From Gordius sp. MW1 (Eukaryota > Nematomorpha > Gordioida > Gordea > Gordiidae), in the NCBI GenBank assembly GCA_964036665.1, contig OZ038533.1, forward strand, positions 8,950,413-9,014,412: a DNA stretch of 64,000 nucleotides, in the 5' to 3' direction. The translations under genes were made by a program, and so were the position numbers. The notes beneath the pieces were generated by a model that was not told where the DNA came from, did not search any database, and was given only the letters and a program-made list of their open reading frames with translations. Positions 39,557 to 51,506 of the stretch are shown here, piece by piece; the stretch's first letter is position 1, and each line of letters starts with the position of its first letter.

Positions 39557-42500
39557 TTTTACCTCAAAATTTTTCACATATTTTTCTTTGAACCGTATTC
39601 ATCCGATGAAAGTTGTCGTTTTCAGAAGTGGTTTCTATGATCCCAAGCAAAAATTTATCAGAATCTAAAAACTATTACTTTGAAATCATGATCGCATAGA
39701 GCAGTTTTCAAAAATTAAGCACTCACGTTGCGATACAACAAACTAATCGCAACAATAAAACGTTGTCTTTTGTCAAAATGATAGTTCTCGCAGCTTAAAA
39801 CCTCTTTTCGGAAGTCAATCGAGGATAATAGGATTCTCAAATTGGCTTACTTTTATATATTTTTTCATGCTCTTTCACATAGAATCGAAAAAAATAAATA
39901 TTTTTACCTCAAAATTTTTCACATATTTTTCTTTGAACCGTATTCATCCGATGAAAGTTGTCGTTTTCAGAAGTGGTTTCTATGATCCCAAGCAAAAATT
40001 TATCAGAATCTAAAAACTATTACTTTGAAATCATGATCGCATAGAGCAGTTTTCAAAAATTAAGCACTCACGTTGCGATACAACAAACTAATCGCAACAA
40101 TAAAACGTTGTCTTTTGTCAAAATGATAGTTCTCGCAGCTTAAAACCTCTTTTCGGAAGTCAATCGAGGATAATAGGATTCTCAAATTGGCTTACTTTTA
40201 TATATTTTTTCATGCTCTTTCACATAGAATCGAAAAAAATAAATATTTTTACCTCAAAATTTTTCACATATTTTTCTTTGAACCGTATTCATCCGATGAA
40301 AGTTGTCGTTTTCAGAAGTGGTTTCTATGATCCCAAGTAAAAATTTATCAGAATCTAAAAACTATTACTTTGAATTCATGATCGCATAGAGCAGTTTTTT
40401 ATAATTAAGCACTCACGTTGCGATACAACAAACTAATCGCAACAATAAAACGTTGTCTTTTGTCAAAATGATAGTTCTCGCAGCTTAAAACCTCTTTTCG
40501 GAAGTCAATCGAGGATAATAGGATTCTCAAATTGGCTTACTTTTATATATTTTTTCATGCTCTTTCACATAGAATCGAAAAAAATAAATATTTTTACCTC
40601 AAAATTTTTCACATATTTTTCTTTGAACCGTATTCATCCGATGAAAGTTGTCGTTTTCAGAAGTGATTTCTATGATCCCAAGCAAAAATTTATCAGAATC
40701 TAAAAACTATTACTTTGAAATCATGATCGCATGGAGCAGTTTTCAAAAATTAAGCACTCACGTTGCGATACAACAAACTAATCACAACAATAAAACGTTG
40801 TCTTTTGTCAAAATGATAGTTCTCGCAGCTTAAAACCTCTTTTCGGAAGTCAATCGAGGATAATAGGATTCTCAAATTGGCTTACTTTTATATATTTTTT
40901 CATGCTCTTTCACATAGAATCGAAAAAAATAAATATTTTTACCTCAAAATTCTTCACATATTTTTCTTTGAACCGTATTCATCCGATGAAAGTTGTCGTT
41001 TTCAGAAGTGGTTTCTATGATCCCAAGTAAAAATTCATCAGAATCTAAAAACTATTACTTTGAAATCATGATCGCATTCAGCAGTTTTCAAAAATTAAGC
41101 ACTCACGTTGCGATACAACAAACTAATCGCAACAATAAAACGTTGTCTTTTGTCAAAATGATAGTTCTCGCAGCTTAAAACCTCTTTTCGGAAGTCAATC
41201 GAGGATAATAGGATTCTCAAATTGGCTTACTTTTATATATTTTTTCATGCTCTTTCACATAGAATCGAAAAAAATAAATATTTTTACCTCAAAATTTTTC
41301 ACATATTTTTCTTTGAACCGTATTCATCCGATGAAAGTTGTCGTTTTCAGACGTGGTTTCTATGATCCCAAGTAAAAATTTATCAGAATCTAAAAACTAT
41401 TACTTTGAAATCATGATCGCATAGAGCAGTTTTCAAAAATTAAGCACTCACGTTGCGATACAACAAACTAATCGCAACAATAAAACGTTGTCTTTTGTCA
41501 AAATTATAGTTCTCGCAGTTTAAAACCTCATTTCGGAAGTCAATCGAGGATAATATGATTCTCAAATTGGCTTACTTTTATACATTTTTTCATGCTCTTT
41601 CACATAGAATCGAAAAAAATAAATATTTTTACCTCAAAATTCTTCACATATTTTTCTTTGAACCGTATTCATCCGATGAAAGTTGTCGTTTTCAGAAGTG
41701 GTTTCTATGATCCCAAGTAAAAATTTATCAGAATCTAAAAACCTATTACTTTGAAATCATGATCGCATACAGCAGTTTTCTAAAATTAAGCACTCACGTT
41801 GCGATACAACAAACTAATCGCAACAATAAAACGTTGTCTTTTGTCAAAATGATAGTTCTCGCAGCTTAAAACCTCTTTTCGGAAGTCAATCGAGGATAAT
41901 AGGATTCTCAAATTGGCTTACTTTTATATATTTTTTCATGCTCTTTCACATAGAATTGAAAAAAATAAATATTTTTACCTCAAAATTTTTCACATATTTT
42001 TCTTTGAACCGTATTCATCCGATGAAAGTTGTCGTTTTCAGACGTGTATCTATGATCCCAAGTAAAAATTTATCAGAATCTAAAAACTATTACTTTGAAA
42101 TCATGATCGCATAGAGCAGTTTTCAAAAATTAAGCACACACGTTGCGATACAACAAACTAATCGCAACAATAAATCGTTTCTTTTGTCAAAATGATAGTT
42201 CTCGCAGCTTAAAACCTCTTTTCGGAAGTCAATCGAGGATAATAGGATTCTCAAATTGGCTTACTTTTATATATTTTTTCAGGCTTTTTCACATAGAATC
42301 GAAAAAAATAAATATTTTTACCTCAAAATATTTCACATATTTTTCTTTGAACCGTATTCATCCGATGAAAGTTGTCCTTTTTTTACGAGATTTCTATGAT
42401 CCCAAGTAAAAATTTATCAGAATCTAAAAACTATCACTTTGAAATCATGATCGCAAAGAGCAGTTTTTAAAAATTAAGCACTCACGTTGCGATACAACAA

Positions 42501-43349
42501 ACTAATCGCAACAATAAATCGTTGTCTTTTGTCAAAATGATAGTTCTCGCAGCTTAAAACCTCTTTTCGGAAGTCAATCGAGGATAATAGGATTCTCAAA
42601 TTGGCTTACTTTTATATATTTTTTCATGCTCTTTCACATAGAATCGAAAAAAATTAATATTTTTACCTCAAAATTTTTCACATATTTTTCTTTGAACCGT
42701 ATTTATCCGATGAAAGTTGTCGTTTTCAGAAGTGGTTTCTATGATCCCAAGCAAAAATTTATCAGAATCTAAAAACTATTACTTTGAAATCATGATCGCA
42801 TAGAGCAGTTTTCAAAAACTAAGCACTCACGTTGCGATACAACAAACTAATCGCAACAATAAAACGTTGTCTTTTGTCAAAATGATAGTTCTCGCAGCTT
42901 AAAACCTCTTTTCGGAAGTCAATCGAGGATAATAGGATTCTCAATTGGCTTACTTTTATATATTTTTTCATGCTCTTTCACATAGAATCGAAAAAAATAA
43001 ATATTTTTACCTCAAAATTTTTCACATATTTTTCTTTGAACCGTATTCATCCGATGAAAGTTGTCGTTTTCAGACGTGGTTTCTATGATCCCAAGTAAAA
43101 ATTTATCAGAATCTAAAAACTATTACTTTGAAAACATGATCGCATAGAGCAGTTTTCAAAAATTAAGCACTCACGTTGCGATACAACAAACTAATCGCAA
43201 CAATAAAACGTTGTCTTTTGTCAAAATTATAGTTCTCGCAGCTTAAAACCTCATTTCGGAAGTCAATCGAGGATAATATGATTCTCAAATTGGCTTACTT
43301 TTATATATTTTTTCATGCTCTTTCACATAGAATCGAAAAAAATAAATAT
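39557..43349 (+). repeat. 11-mer segmental duplication, copy 2, nearly identical to copy 1
   Basis: Starts: 39557, 39902, 40247, 40592, 40937, 41282, 41627, 41973, 42316, 42661, 43005. Each start is 3,792 bp from its partner. By eye the differences are one t/c change (aatttttcac at 37160 against aattcttcac at 40952) and the end of the last member (aatatgattctcaaattgg here, aataggattctcaattgg in copy 1). Copy 2 runs directly into the rest of block H (43350, 43695), while copy 1 is cut off there, so the breakpoint lies inside the member at 39213, near 39485. Confidence 0.92.
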
Positions 43350-44039
43350 TTTTACCTCAAAATTCTTCACATATTTTTCTTTGAACCGTATTCATCCGAT
43401 GAAAGTTGTCGTTTTCAGAAGTGGTTTCTATGATCCCAAGTAAAAATTTATCAGAATCTAAAAACTATTACTTTGAAATCATGATCGCACACAGCAGTTT
43501 TCAAAAATTAAGCACTCACGTTGCGATACAACAAACTAATCGCAACAATAAAACGTTGTCTTTTGTCAAAATGATAGTTCTCGCAGCTTAAAACCTCTTT
43601 TCGGAAGTCAATCGAGGATAATAGGATTCTCAAAATGGGTTACTTTTATATATTTTTTCATGCTCTTTTACACAGAATCGAAAAAAATAAATATTTTTAC
43701 CTCAAAATTTTTCACATATTTTTCTTTGAACCGTATTCATCCGATGAAAGTTGTCGTTTTCAGACGTGGTTTCTATGATCCCAAGTAAAAATTTATCAGA
43801 ATCTAAAAACTATTACTTTGAAATCATGATCGCATACAGCAGTTTTCAAAAATTAAGCACTCACGTTGCGATACAACAAACTAATCGCAACAATAAAACG
43901 TTGTCTTTTGTCAAAATTATAGTTCTCGCAGCTTAAAACCTCATTTCGGAAGTCAATCGAGGATAATATGATTCTCAAATTGGCTTACTTTTATATATTT
44001 TTTCAGGCTTTTTCACATAGAATCGAAAAAAATAAATAT
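41973..44039 (+). repeat. Block H, copy 4 of 4 (6 monomers)
   Basis: Members start at 41973, 42316, 42661, 43005, 43350 and 43695. The last two (atcgcacacag with caaaatgggttac; catacagcag with caaaattatag) match 26192 and 26537. The final member differs in its tail: aatatgattc and tttcaggctttttcac, the latter shared with the end of the first member of copies 2-4, which suggests exchange at this point. Confidence 0.88.
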
Positions 44040-46443
44040 TTTTACCTCAAAATTTTTCACATATTTTTCTTTGAACCGTATTCATCCGATGAAAGTTGTC
44101 GTTTTCAGAAGTGGTTTCTATGATCCCAAGCAAAAATTTATCAGAATCTAAAAACTATTACTTTGAAATCATGATCGCAAGCAGTTTTTAAAAATTAAGC
44201 ACTCACGTTGCGATACAACAAACTAATCGCAACAATAAAACGTTGTCTTTTGTCAAAATGATAGTTCTCGCAGCTTAAAACCTCTTTTCGGAAGTCAATC
44301 GAGGATAATAGGATTCTCAAATTGGCTTACTTTTATATATTTTTTCATGCTCTTTCACATAGAATCGAAAAAAATAAATATTTTTACCTCAAAATTTTTC
44401 ACATATTTTTCTTTGAACCGTATTCATCCGATGAAAGTTGTCGTTTTCAGAAGTGGTTTCTATGATCCCAAGCAAAAATTTATCAGAATCTAAAAACTAT
44501 TACTTTGAAATCATGATCGCATAGAGCAGTTTTCAAAAATTAAGCACTCACGTTGCGATACAACAAACTAATCGCAACAATAAAACGTTGTCTTTTGTCA
44601 AAATGATAGTTCTCGCAGCTTAAAACCTCTTTTCGGAAGTCAATCGAGGATAATAGGATTCTCAAATTGGCTTACTTTTATATATTTTTTTTTGCTCTTT
44701 CACATAGAATCGAAAAAAATAAATATTTTTACCTCAAAATTTTTCACATATTTTTCTTTGAACCGTATTCATCCGATGAAAGTTGTCGTTTTCAGAAGTG
44801 GTTTCTATGATCCCAAGCAAAAATTTATCAGAATCTAAAAACTATTACTTTGAAATCATGATCGCAAGCAGTTTTTAAAAATTAAGCACTCACGTTGCGA
44901 TACAACAAACTAATCGCAACAATAAAACGTTGTCTTTTGTCAAAATGATAGTTCTCGCAGCTTAAAACCTCTTTTCGGAAGTGAATCGAGGATAATAGGA
45001 TTCTCAAATTGGCTTACTTTTATATATTTTTTCATGCTCTTTCACATAAAATCGAAAAAAATAAATATTTTTACCTCAAAATTTTTCACATATTTTTCTT
45101 TGAACCGTATTCATCCGATGAAAGTTGTCGTTTTCAGAAGTGGTTTCTATGATCCCAAGCAAAAATTTATCAGAATCTAAAAACTATTACTTTGAAATCA
45201 TGATTGCATAGAGCAGTTTTCAAAAACTAAGCACTCACGTTGCGATACAACAAACTAATCGCAACAATAAAACGTTGTCTTTTGTCAAAATGATAGTTCT
45301 CGCAGCTTAAAACCTCTTTTCGGAAGTCAATCGAGGATAATAGGATTCTCAATTGGCTTACTTTTATATATTTTTTCATGCTCTTTCACATAGAATCGAA
45401 AAAAATAAATATTTTTACCTCAAAATTTTTCACATATTTTTCTTTGAACCGTATTCATCCGATGAAAGTTGTCGTTTTCAGAAGTGGTTTCTATGATCCC
45501 AAGCAAAAATTTATCAGAATCTAAAAACTATTACTTTGAAATCATGATCGCAAGCAGTTTTTAAAAATTAAGCACTCACGTTGCGATACAACAAACTAAT
45601 CGCAACAATAAAACGTTGTCTTTTGTCAAAATGATAGTTCTCGCAGCTTAAAACCTCTTTTCGGAAGTGAATCGAGGATAATAGGATTCTCAAATTGGCT
45701 TACTTTTATATATTTTTTCATGCTCTTTCACATAAAATCGAAAAAAATAAATATTTTTACCTCAAAATTTTTCACATATTTTTCTTTGAACCGTATTCAT
45801 CCGATGAAAGCTGTCGTTTTCAGAAGTGGTTTCTATGATCCCAAGCAAAAATTTATCAGAATCTAAAAACTATTACTTTGAAATCATGATTGCATAGAGC
45901 AGTTTTCAAAAACTAAGCACTCACGTTGCGATACAACAAACTAATCGCAACAATAAAACGTTGTCTTTTGTCAAAATGATAGTTCTCGCAGCTTAAAACC
46001 TCTTTTCGGAAGTCAATCGAGGATAATAGGATTCTCAATTGGCTTACTTTTATATATTTTTTCATGCTCTTTCACATAGAATCGAAAAAAATAAATATTT
46101 TTACCTCAAAATTTTTCACATATTTTTCTTTGAACCGTATTCATCCGATGAAAGTTGTCGTTTTCAGACGTGGTTTCTATGATCCCAAGTAAAAATTTAT
46201 CAGAATCTAAAAACTATTACTTTGAAATCATGATCGCATAGAGCAGTTTTCAAAAATTAAGCACTCACGTTGCGATACAACAAACTAATCGCATCAATAA
46301 AACGTTGTCTTTTGTCAAAATCATAGTTCTCGCAGCTTAAAACCTCATTTCGGAAGTCAATCGAGGATAATATAATTCTCAAATTGGCTATCTTTTATAT
46401 ATTTTTTCATGCTCTTTCAAATAGAATCGAAAAAAATAAATAT
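43350..46443 (+). repeat. End of block H and 686-bp dimer HOR
   Basis: Starts: 43350, 43695, 44040, 44382, 44727, 45069, 45413, 45755, 46099. The pair 44727+45069 is repeated as 45413+45755 with offset 686 bp. Shared marks are atcgcaagcag (3-bp loss), gaagtgaatcg and cataaaatcg in the first member, and atgattgcatag, caaaaact and ctcaattgg in the second. A private gaaagctgtcg marks 45755. The monomer at 46099 is unusually divergent for this half (cgcatcaat, caaaatcatag, aatataattc, ggctatctt, tcaaatag, and a start-tag change to ttctacctc in the next copy). Confidence 0.85.
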
Positions 46444-47447
46444 TTCTACCTCAAAATTTTTCACATATTTTTCTTTGAACCGTATTCATCCGATGAAAGT
46501 TGTCGTTTTCAGAAGTGGTTTCTATGATCCCAAGTAAAAATTTATCAGAATCTAAAAACTATTACTTTGAAATCATGATCGCATACAGCAGTTTTCAAAA
46601 ATTAAGCACTCACGTTGCGATACAACAAACTAATCGCAACAATAAAACGTTGTCTTTTGTCAAAATGATAGTTCTCGCAGCTTAAAACCTCTTTTCGGAA
46701 GTCAATCGAGGATAATAGGATTCTCAAATTGGCTTACTTTTATATATTTTTTCATGCTCTTTCACATAGAATCGAAAAAAATAAATATTTTTACCTTAAA
46801 ATTTTTCACATATTTTGTCGTTTTCAGACGTGGTTTCTATGATCCCAAGTAAAAATTTTTCAGAATCTAAAAACTATTTCTTTGAAATCATGATCGCATA
46901 GAGCAGTTCTCAAAAATTAAGCACTCACGTTGCGATACAACAAACTAATCGCAACAATAAAACGTTGTCTTTTGTCAAAATGATAGTTCTCGCAGCTTAA
47001 AACCTCTTTTCGGAAGTCAATCGAGGATAATAGGATTCTCAAATTGGCTTACTTTTATATATTTTTTCATGCTCTTTCACATAGAATCGAAAAAAATAAA
47101 TATTTTTACCTCAAATTTTTAACATATTTTTCTTTGAACCGTATTCATCCGATGAATGTTGTCGTTTTCAGAAGTGGTTTCTATGATCCCAAGCAAAAAT
47201 TTATCAGAATCTAAAAACTATTACTTTGAAATCATGATCGCATAGAGCAGTTTTCAAAAATTAAGCACTCACGTTGCGATACAACAAACTAATCGCAACA
47301 ATAAAACGTTGTCTTTTGTCAAAATGATAGTTCTCGCAGCTTAAAACCTCTTTGCGGAAGTCAATCGAGGATAATAGGATTCTCAAATTGGCTTACTTTT
47401 ATATATTTATTTACGCTCTTTCACATAGAATCGAAAAAAATAAATAT
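46444..47447 (+). repeat. Last subfamily A monomers before the A/B join
   Basis: Starts 46444, 46789 (315-bp deletion form) and 47104. The copy at 47104 still has A tags (gaagtgg, aagcaaaa), but its second half already carries ctttgcgg and ttacgctc, changes found next in B copies at 47448, 48126, 48816 and 49160. The change of subfamily is therefore staggered: second-half markers shift before first-half markers. Confidence 0.85.
46789..47103 (+). repeat. 315-bp deletion monomer 3
   Basis: The same 30-bp deletion junction, but without the companion changes of the first two. Private changes are ccttaaaat, aaaatttttcag, aactatttctttg and cagttctcaaa. It lies about 660 bp before the first subfamily B copy. 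Confidence 0.9.
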
Positions 47448-50400
47448 TTTTACCTCAAAATTTTTCACATATTTTTCTTTGAACCGTATTCATCCGGTTG
47501 TCGTTTTCAGACGTGGTCTCCATGATAAAAAGTAAAAATTTATCAGAATCAGAAAACTATTACTTTGAAATCATGATCGCATAGTGCATTTTTGACAAAT
47601 TAAGCACTCACGTTGCGATACAACAAACTAATCGCAACAATAAAAGGTTGTCTTTTGTCAAAATGATAGTTCTCGCAGCTTAAAACCTCTTTGCGGAAGT
47701 CAATCGAGGATAATAGGATTCTCAAATTGGCTTACTTTTATATATTTTTTTACGCTCTTTCACATAGAATCGAAAAAAATAAATATTTTTACCTCAAAAT
47801 TTTTCACATATTTTTCTTTGAACCGTTCATCCGATGAAAGTTGTCGTTTTCAGACGTGGTTTCTATGATCCCAAGTAAAAATTTATCAGAATTTAAAAAC
47901 TATTACTTTGACATGATCGCATAGAGCAGTTTTTAAAAATTAAGCACTCACGTTGCGATACAACAAACTAATCGCAACAATAAAACGTTGTCTTTTGTCA
48001 AAATGATAGTTCTCGCAGCTTAAAACCTCTTTTCGGAAGTCAATCGAGGATAATAGGATTCTCAAATTGGCTTACTTTTATATATTTTTTCATGCTTTTC
48101 ACATAGAATCGAAAAAAATAAATATTTTTACCTCAAAATTTTTCACATATTTTTCTTTGAACCGTTTCATCCGATGAAAGTTGTCGTTTTCAGACGTGGT
48201 TTCCATGATAAAAAGTAAAAATTTATCAGAATCAGAAAACTATTACTTTGAAATCATGATCGCATAGTGCATTTTTGACAAATTAAGCACTCACGTTGCG
48301 ATACAACAAACTAATCGCAACAATAAAACGTTGTCTTGTCAAAATGATAGTTCTCGCAGCTTAAAACCTCTTTGCGGAAGTCAATCGAGGATATAAGGAT
48401 TCTCAAATTGGCTTACTTTTATATATTTTTTCATGCTCTTTCACATAGAATCGAAAAAAATAAATATTTTTACCTCAAAATTTTTCACATATTTGTCTTT
48501 CAACCGTATGCATCCGATGAAAGTTGTCGTTTTCAGACGTGGTTTCGATGATAAAAAGTGAAAATTTATCAGAATCAGAAAACTATTACTTTGAAATTAT
48601 GATCGCATAGTGCATTTTTGAAAAATAAACACTCACGTTGCGATACAACAAACTAATCGCAACAATAAAACGTTGTCTTTTGTCAAAATGATAGTTCTCG
48701 CAGCTTAAAACCTCTTTTCGGAAGTCAATCGAGGATAATAGGATTCTCAAAATGGCTTACTTTTATATATTTTTTTTTTCATGCTCTTTCACATAGAATC
48801 GAAAAAAATAAATATTTTTACCTCAAAAATTTTCACATATTTTTCTTTGAACCGTTTCATCCGATGAAAGTTGTCGTTTTCAGACGTGGTTTCCATGATA
48901 AAAAGTAAAAATTTATCAGAATCAGAAAACTATTACTTTGAAATCATGATCGCATAATGCATTTTTGACAAATTAAGCACTCACGTTGCGATACAACAAA
49001 CTAATCGCAACAATAAAACGTTGTCTTTTGTCAAAATGATAGTTCTCGCAGCTTAAAACCTCTTTGCGGAAGTCAATCGAGGATAATAGGATTCTCAAAT
49101 TGGCTTACTTTTATATATTTTAATACGCTCTTTCACATAGAATCGAAAAAAATAAATATTTTTACCTCAAAATTTTTCACATATTTTTCTTTGAACCGTT
49201 TCATCGGATGAAAGTTGTCGTTTTCAGACGTGGTTTCCATGATAAAAAGTAAAAATTTATCAGAATCAGAAAACTATTACTTTGAAATCTTGATCGCATA
49301 GTGCATTTTTGACAAATTAAGCACTCACGTTGCGATACAACAAACTAATCGCAACAATAAAACGTTGTCTTTTGTCAAAATGATAGTTCTCGCAGCTTAA
49401 AACCTCTTTGCGGAAGTCAATCGAGGATATAAGGATTCTCAAATTGGCTTACTTTTATATATTTTTTCATGCTCTTTCACATAGAATCGAAAAAAATAAA
49501 TCTTTTTACCTCAAAATTTTTCACATATTTGTCTTTCAACCGTATGCATCCGATGAAAGTTGTCGTTTTCAGACGTGGTTTCGATGATAAAAAGTGAAAA
49601 TTTATCAGAATCAGAAAACTATTACTTTGAAATTATGATCGCATAGTGCATTTTTGAAAAATAAACACTCACGTTGCGATACAACAAACTAATCGCAACA
49701 ATAAAACGTTGTCTTTTGTCAAAATGATAGTTCTCGCAGCTTAAAACCTCTTTTCGGAAGTCAATCGAGGATAATAGGATTCTCAAAATGGCTTACTTTT
49801 ATATATTTTTCATGCTCTTTCACATAGAATCGAAAAAAATAAAAATTTTTACCTCAAAATTTTTCACATATTTTGTCGTTTTCAGACGTGGTTTCTATGA
49901 TCCCAAGTAAAAATTTATCAGAATCTGAAAACTATTACTTTGAAATCATGATCGCATAGAACCATTTTCAAAAATTAAGCACTTACGTTGCGATACAACA
50001 AACTAATCGCAACAATAAAACGTTGTCTTTTGTCAAAATGATAGTTCTCGCAGCTTAAAACCTCTTTTCGGAAGTCAATCGAGGATAATAGGATTCTCAA
50101 ATTGGCTTACTTTTATATATTTTTTCATGCTCTTTCACATAGAATCGAAAAATATAAATTTTTTTACCTCAAAATTTTTCACATATTTTTCTTTCAACCG
50201 TATGCATCCGATGAAAGTTGTCGTTTTCAGACGTGGTTTCGATGATAAAAGGTAAAAATTTATCAGAATCAGAAAACTATTACTTTGAAATCATGATCGC
50301 ATAGTGCATTTTTGAAAAATTAAGCACTCACGTTGCGATACAACAAACTAATCGCAACAATAAAACGTTGTCTTTTGTCAAAATGATAGTTCTCGCAGCT

Positions 50401-50506
50401 TAAAACTTCTTTTCGGAAGTCAATCGAGGATAATTGGATTCTCAAATTGGCTTACTTTTATATATTTTTTCATGCTCTTTCACATAGAATTGAAAAAAAT
50501 AAATAT
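47448..50506 (+). repeat. A/B transition zone: divergent subfamily B with interleaved A copies
   Basis: Starts: 47448, 47787, 48126, 48468, 48816, 49160, 49504, 49847, 50162. B tags (atgataaaaag, aatcagaaaac, tagtgcatttttga) first appear at 47448. The copies at 47787 and 49847 still have atgatcccaag. Several copies have small deletions near p38-p55 (catccggttgtcg, gaaccgttcatc, gaaccgtttcatc). The pair 48126+48468 is repeated as 49160+49504 about 1,034-1,036 bp on, sharing aggatataagg and tttgtctttcaacc. This is the most heterogeneous stretch of the window. Confidence 0.85.
49847..50161 (+). repeat. 315-bp deletion monomer 4 (A tag inside subfamily B)
   Basis: The same 30-bp junction followed by the A tag tttctatgatcccaag, then atctgaaaac and catagaaccattttc, which are B-side features. 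The front is A-like and the back B-like, so this copy is an A/B mosaic. Confidence 0.88.
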
Positions 50507-51196
50507 TTTTACCTCAAAATTTTTCACATATTTTTCTTTGAACCGTATTCATCCGATGAAAGTTGTCGTTTTCAGACGTGGTTTCCATGATAAAAAGTAA
50601 AAATTTATCAGAATCAGAAAACTATTACTTTGAAATCATGATCGCATAATGCATTTTTGAAAAATTAAGCACTCACGTTGCGATACAACAAACTAATCGC
50701 AACAATAAAACGTTGTCTTTTGTCAAAATGATAGTTCTCGCGGCTTAAAACCTCTTTTCGGAAGTAAATCGAGGATAATAGGATTCTCAAATTGGCTTAC
50801 TTTTATATATTTTTTCATGCTCTTTCACATAGAATCGAAAAAAATAAATATTTTTACCTCAAAATTTTTCACATATTTTTCTTTGAACCGTATTCTTCCG
50901 ATGAAAGTTGTCGTTTTCAGACGTGGTTTCCATTATAAAAAGTAAAAATTTATCAGAATCTGAAAATTATTACTTTGAAATCATGATCGCATAGAGCCAT
51001 TTTCAAAAATTAAGCACTCACGTTGCGATACAACAAACTAATCGCAACAATAAAACGTTGTCTTTTGTCAAAATGATAGTTCTCGCAGCTTAAAACCTCT
51101 TTTCGGAAGTCAATCGAGGATAATAGGATTCTCAAATTGGCTTACTTTTATATATTTTTTCATGCTCTTTCACATAGAATCGAAAAAAATAAATAT

Positions 51197-51506
51197 TTTT
51201 ACCTCAAAATTTTTCACATATTTTTCTTTCAACCGTATGCATCCGATGAAAGTTGTCGTTTTCAGACGTGGTTTCGATGATAAAAAGTAAAAATTTATCA
51301 GAATCAGAAAACTATTACTTTGAAATCATGATCGCATAGAGCCATTTTCAAAAATTAAGCACTCACGTTGCGATACAACAAACTAATCGCAACAATAAAA
51401 CGTTGTCTTTTGTCAAAATGATAGTTCTCGCAGCTTAAAACCTCTTTTCGGAAGTCAATCAAGGATAATAGGATTCTCAAATTGGCTTACTTTTATATTT
51501 TAATAT
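51197..51506 (+). repeat. 310-bp monomer with a 35-bp deletion near its end
   Basis: This is the shortest complete copy in the window. The segment that normally holds atattttttcatg, ctctttcacatag and the A-tract has collapsed, so cttttatattttaatattttt joins ttacttttat directly to the next start tag. The following copy also has catatgatg in place of catccgatg. Confidence 0.85.
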
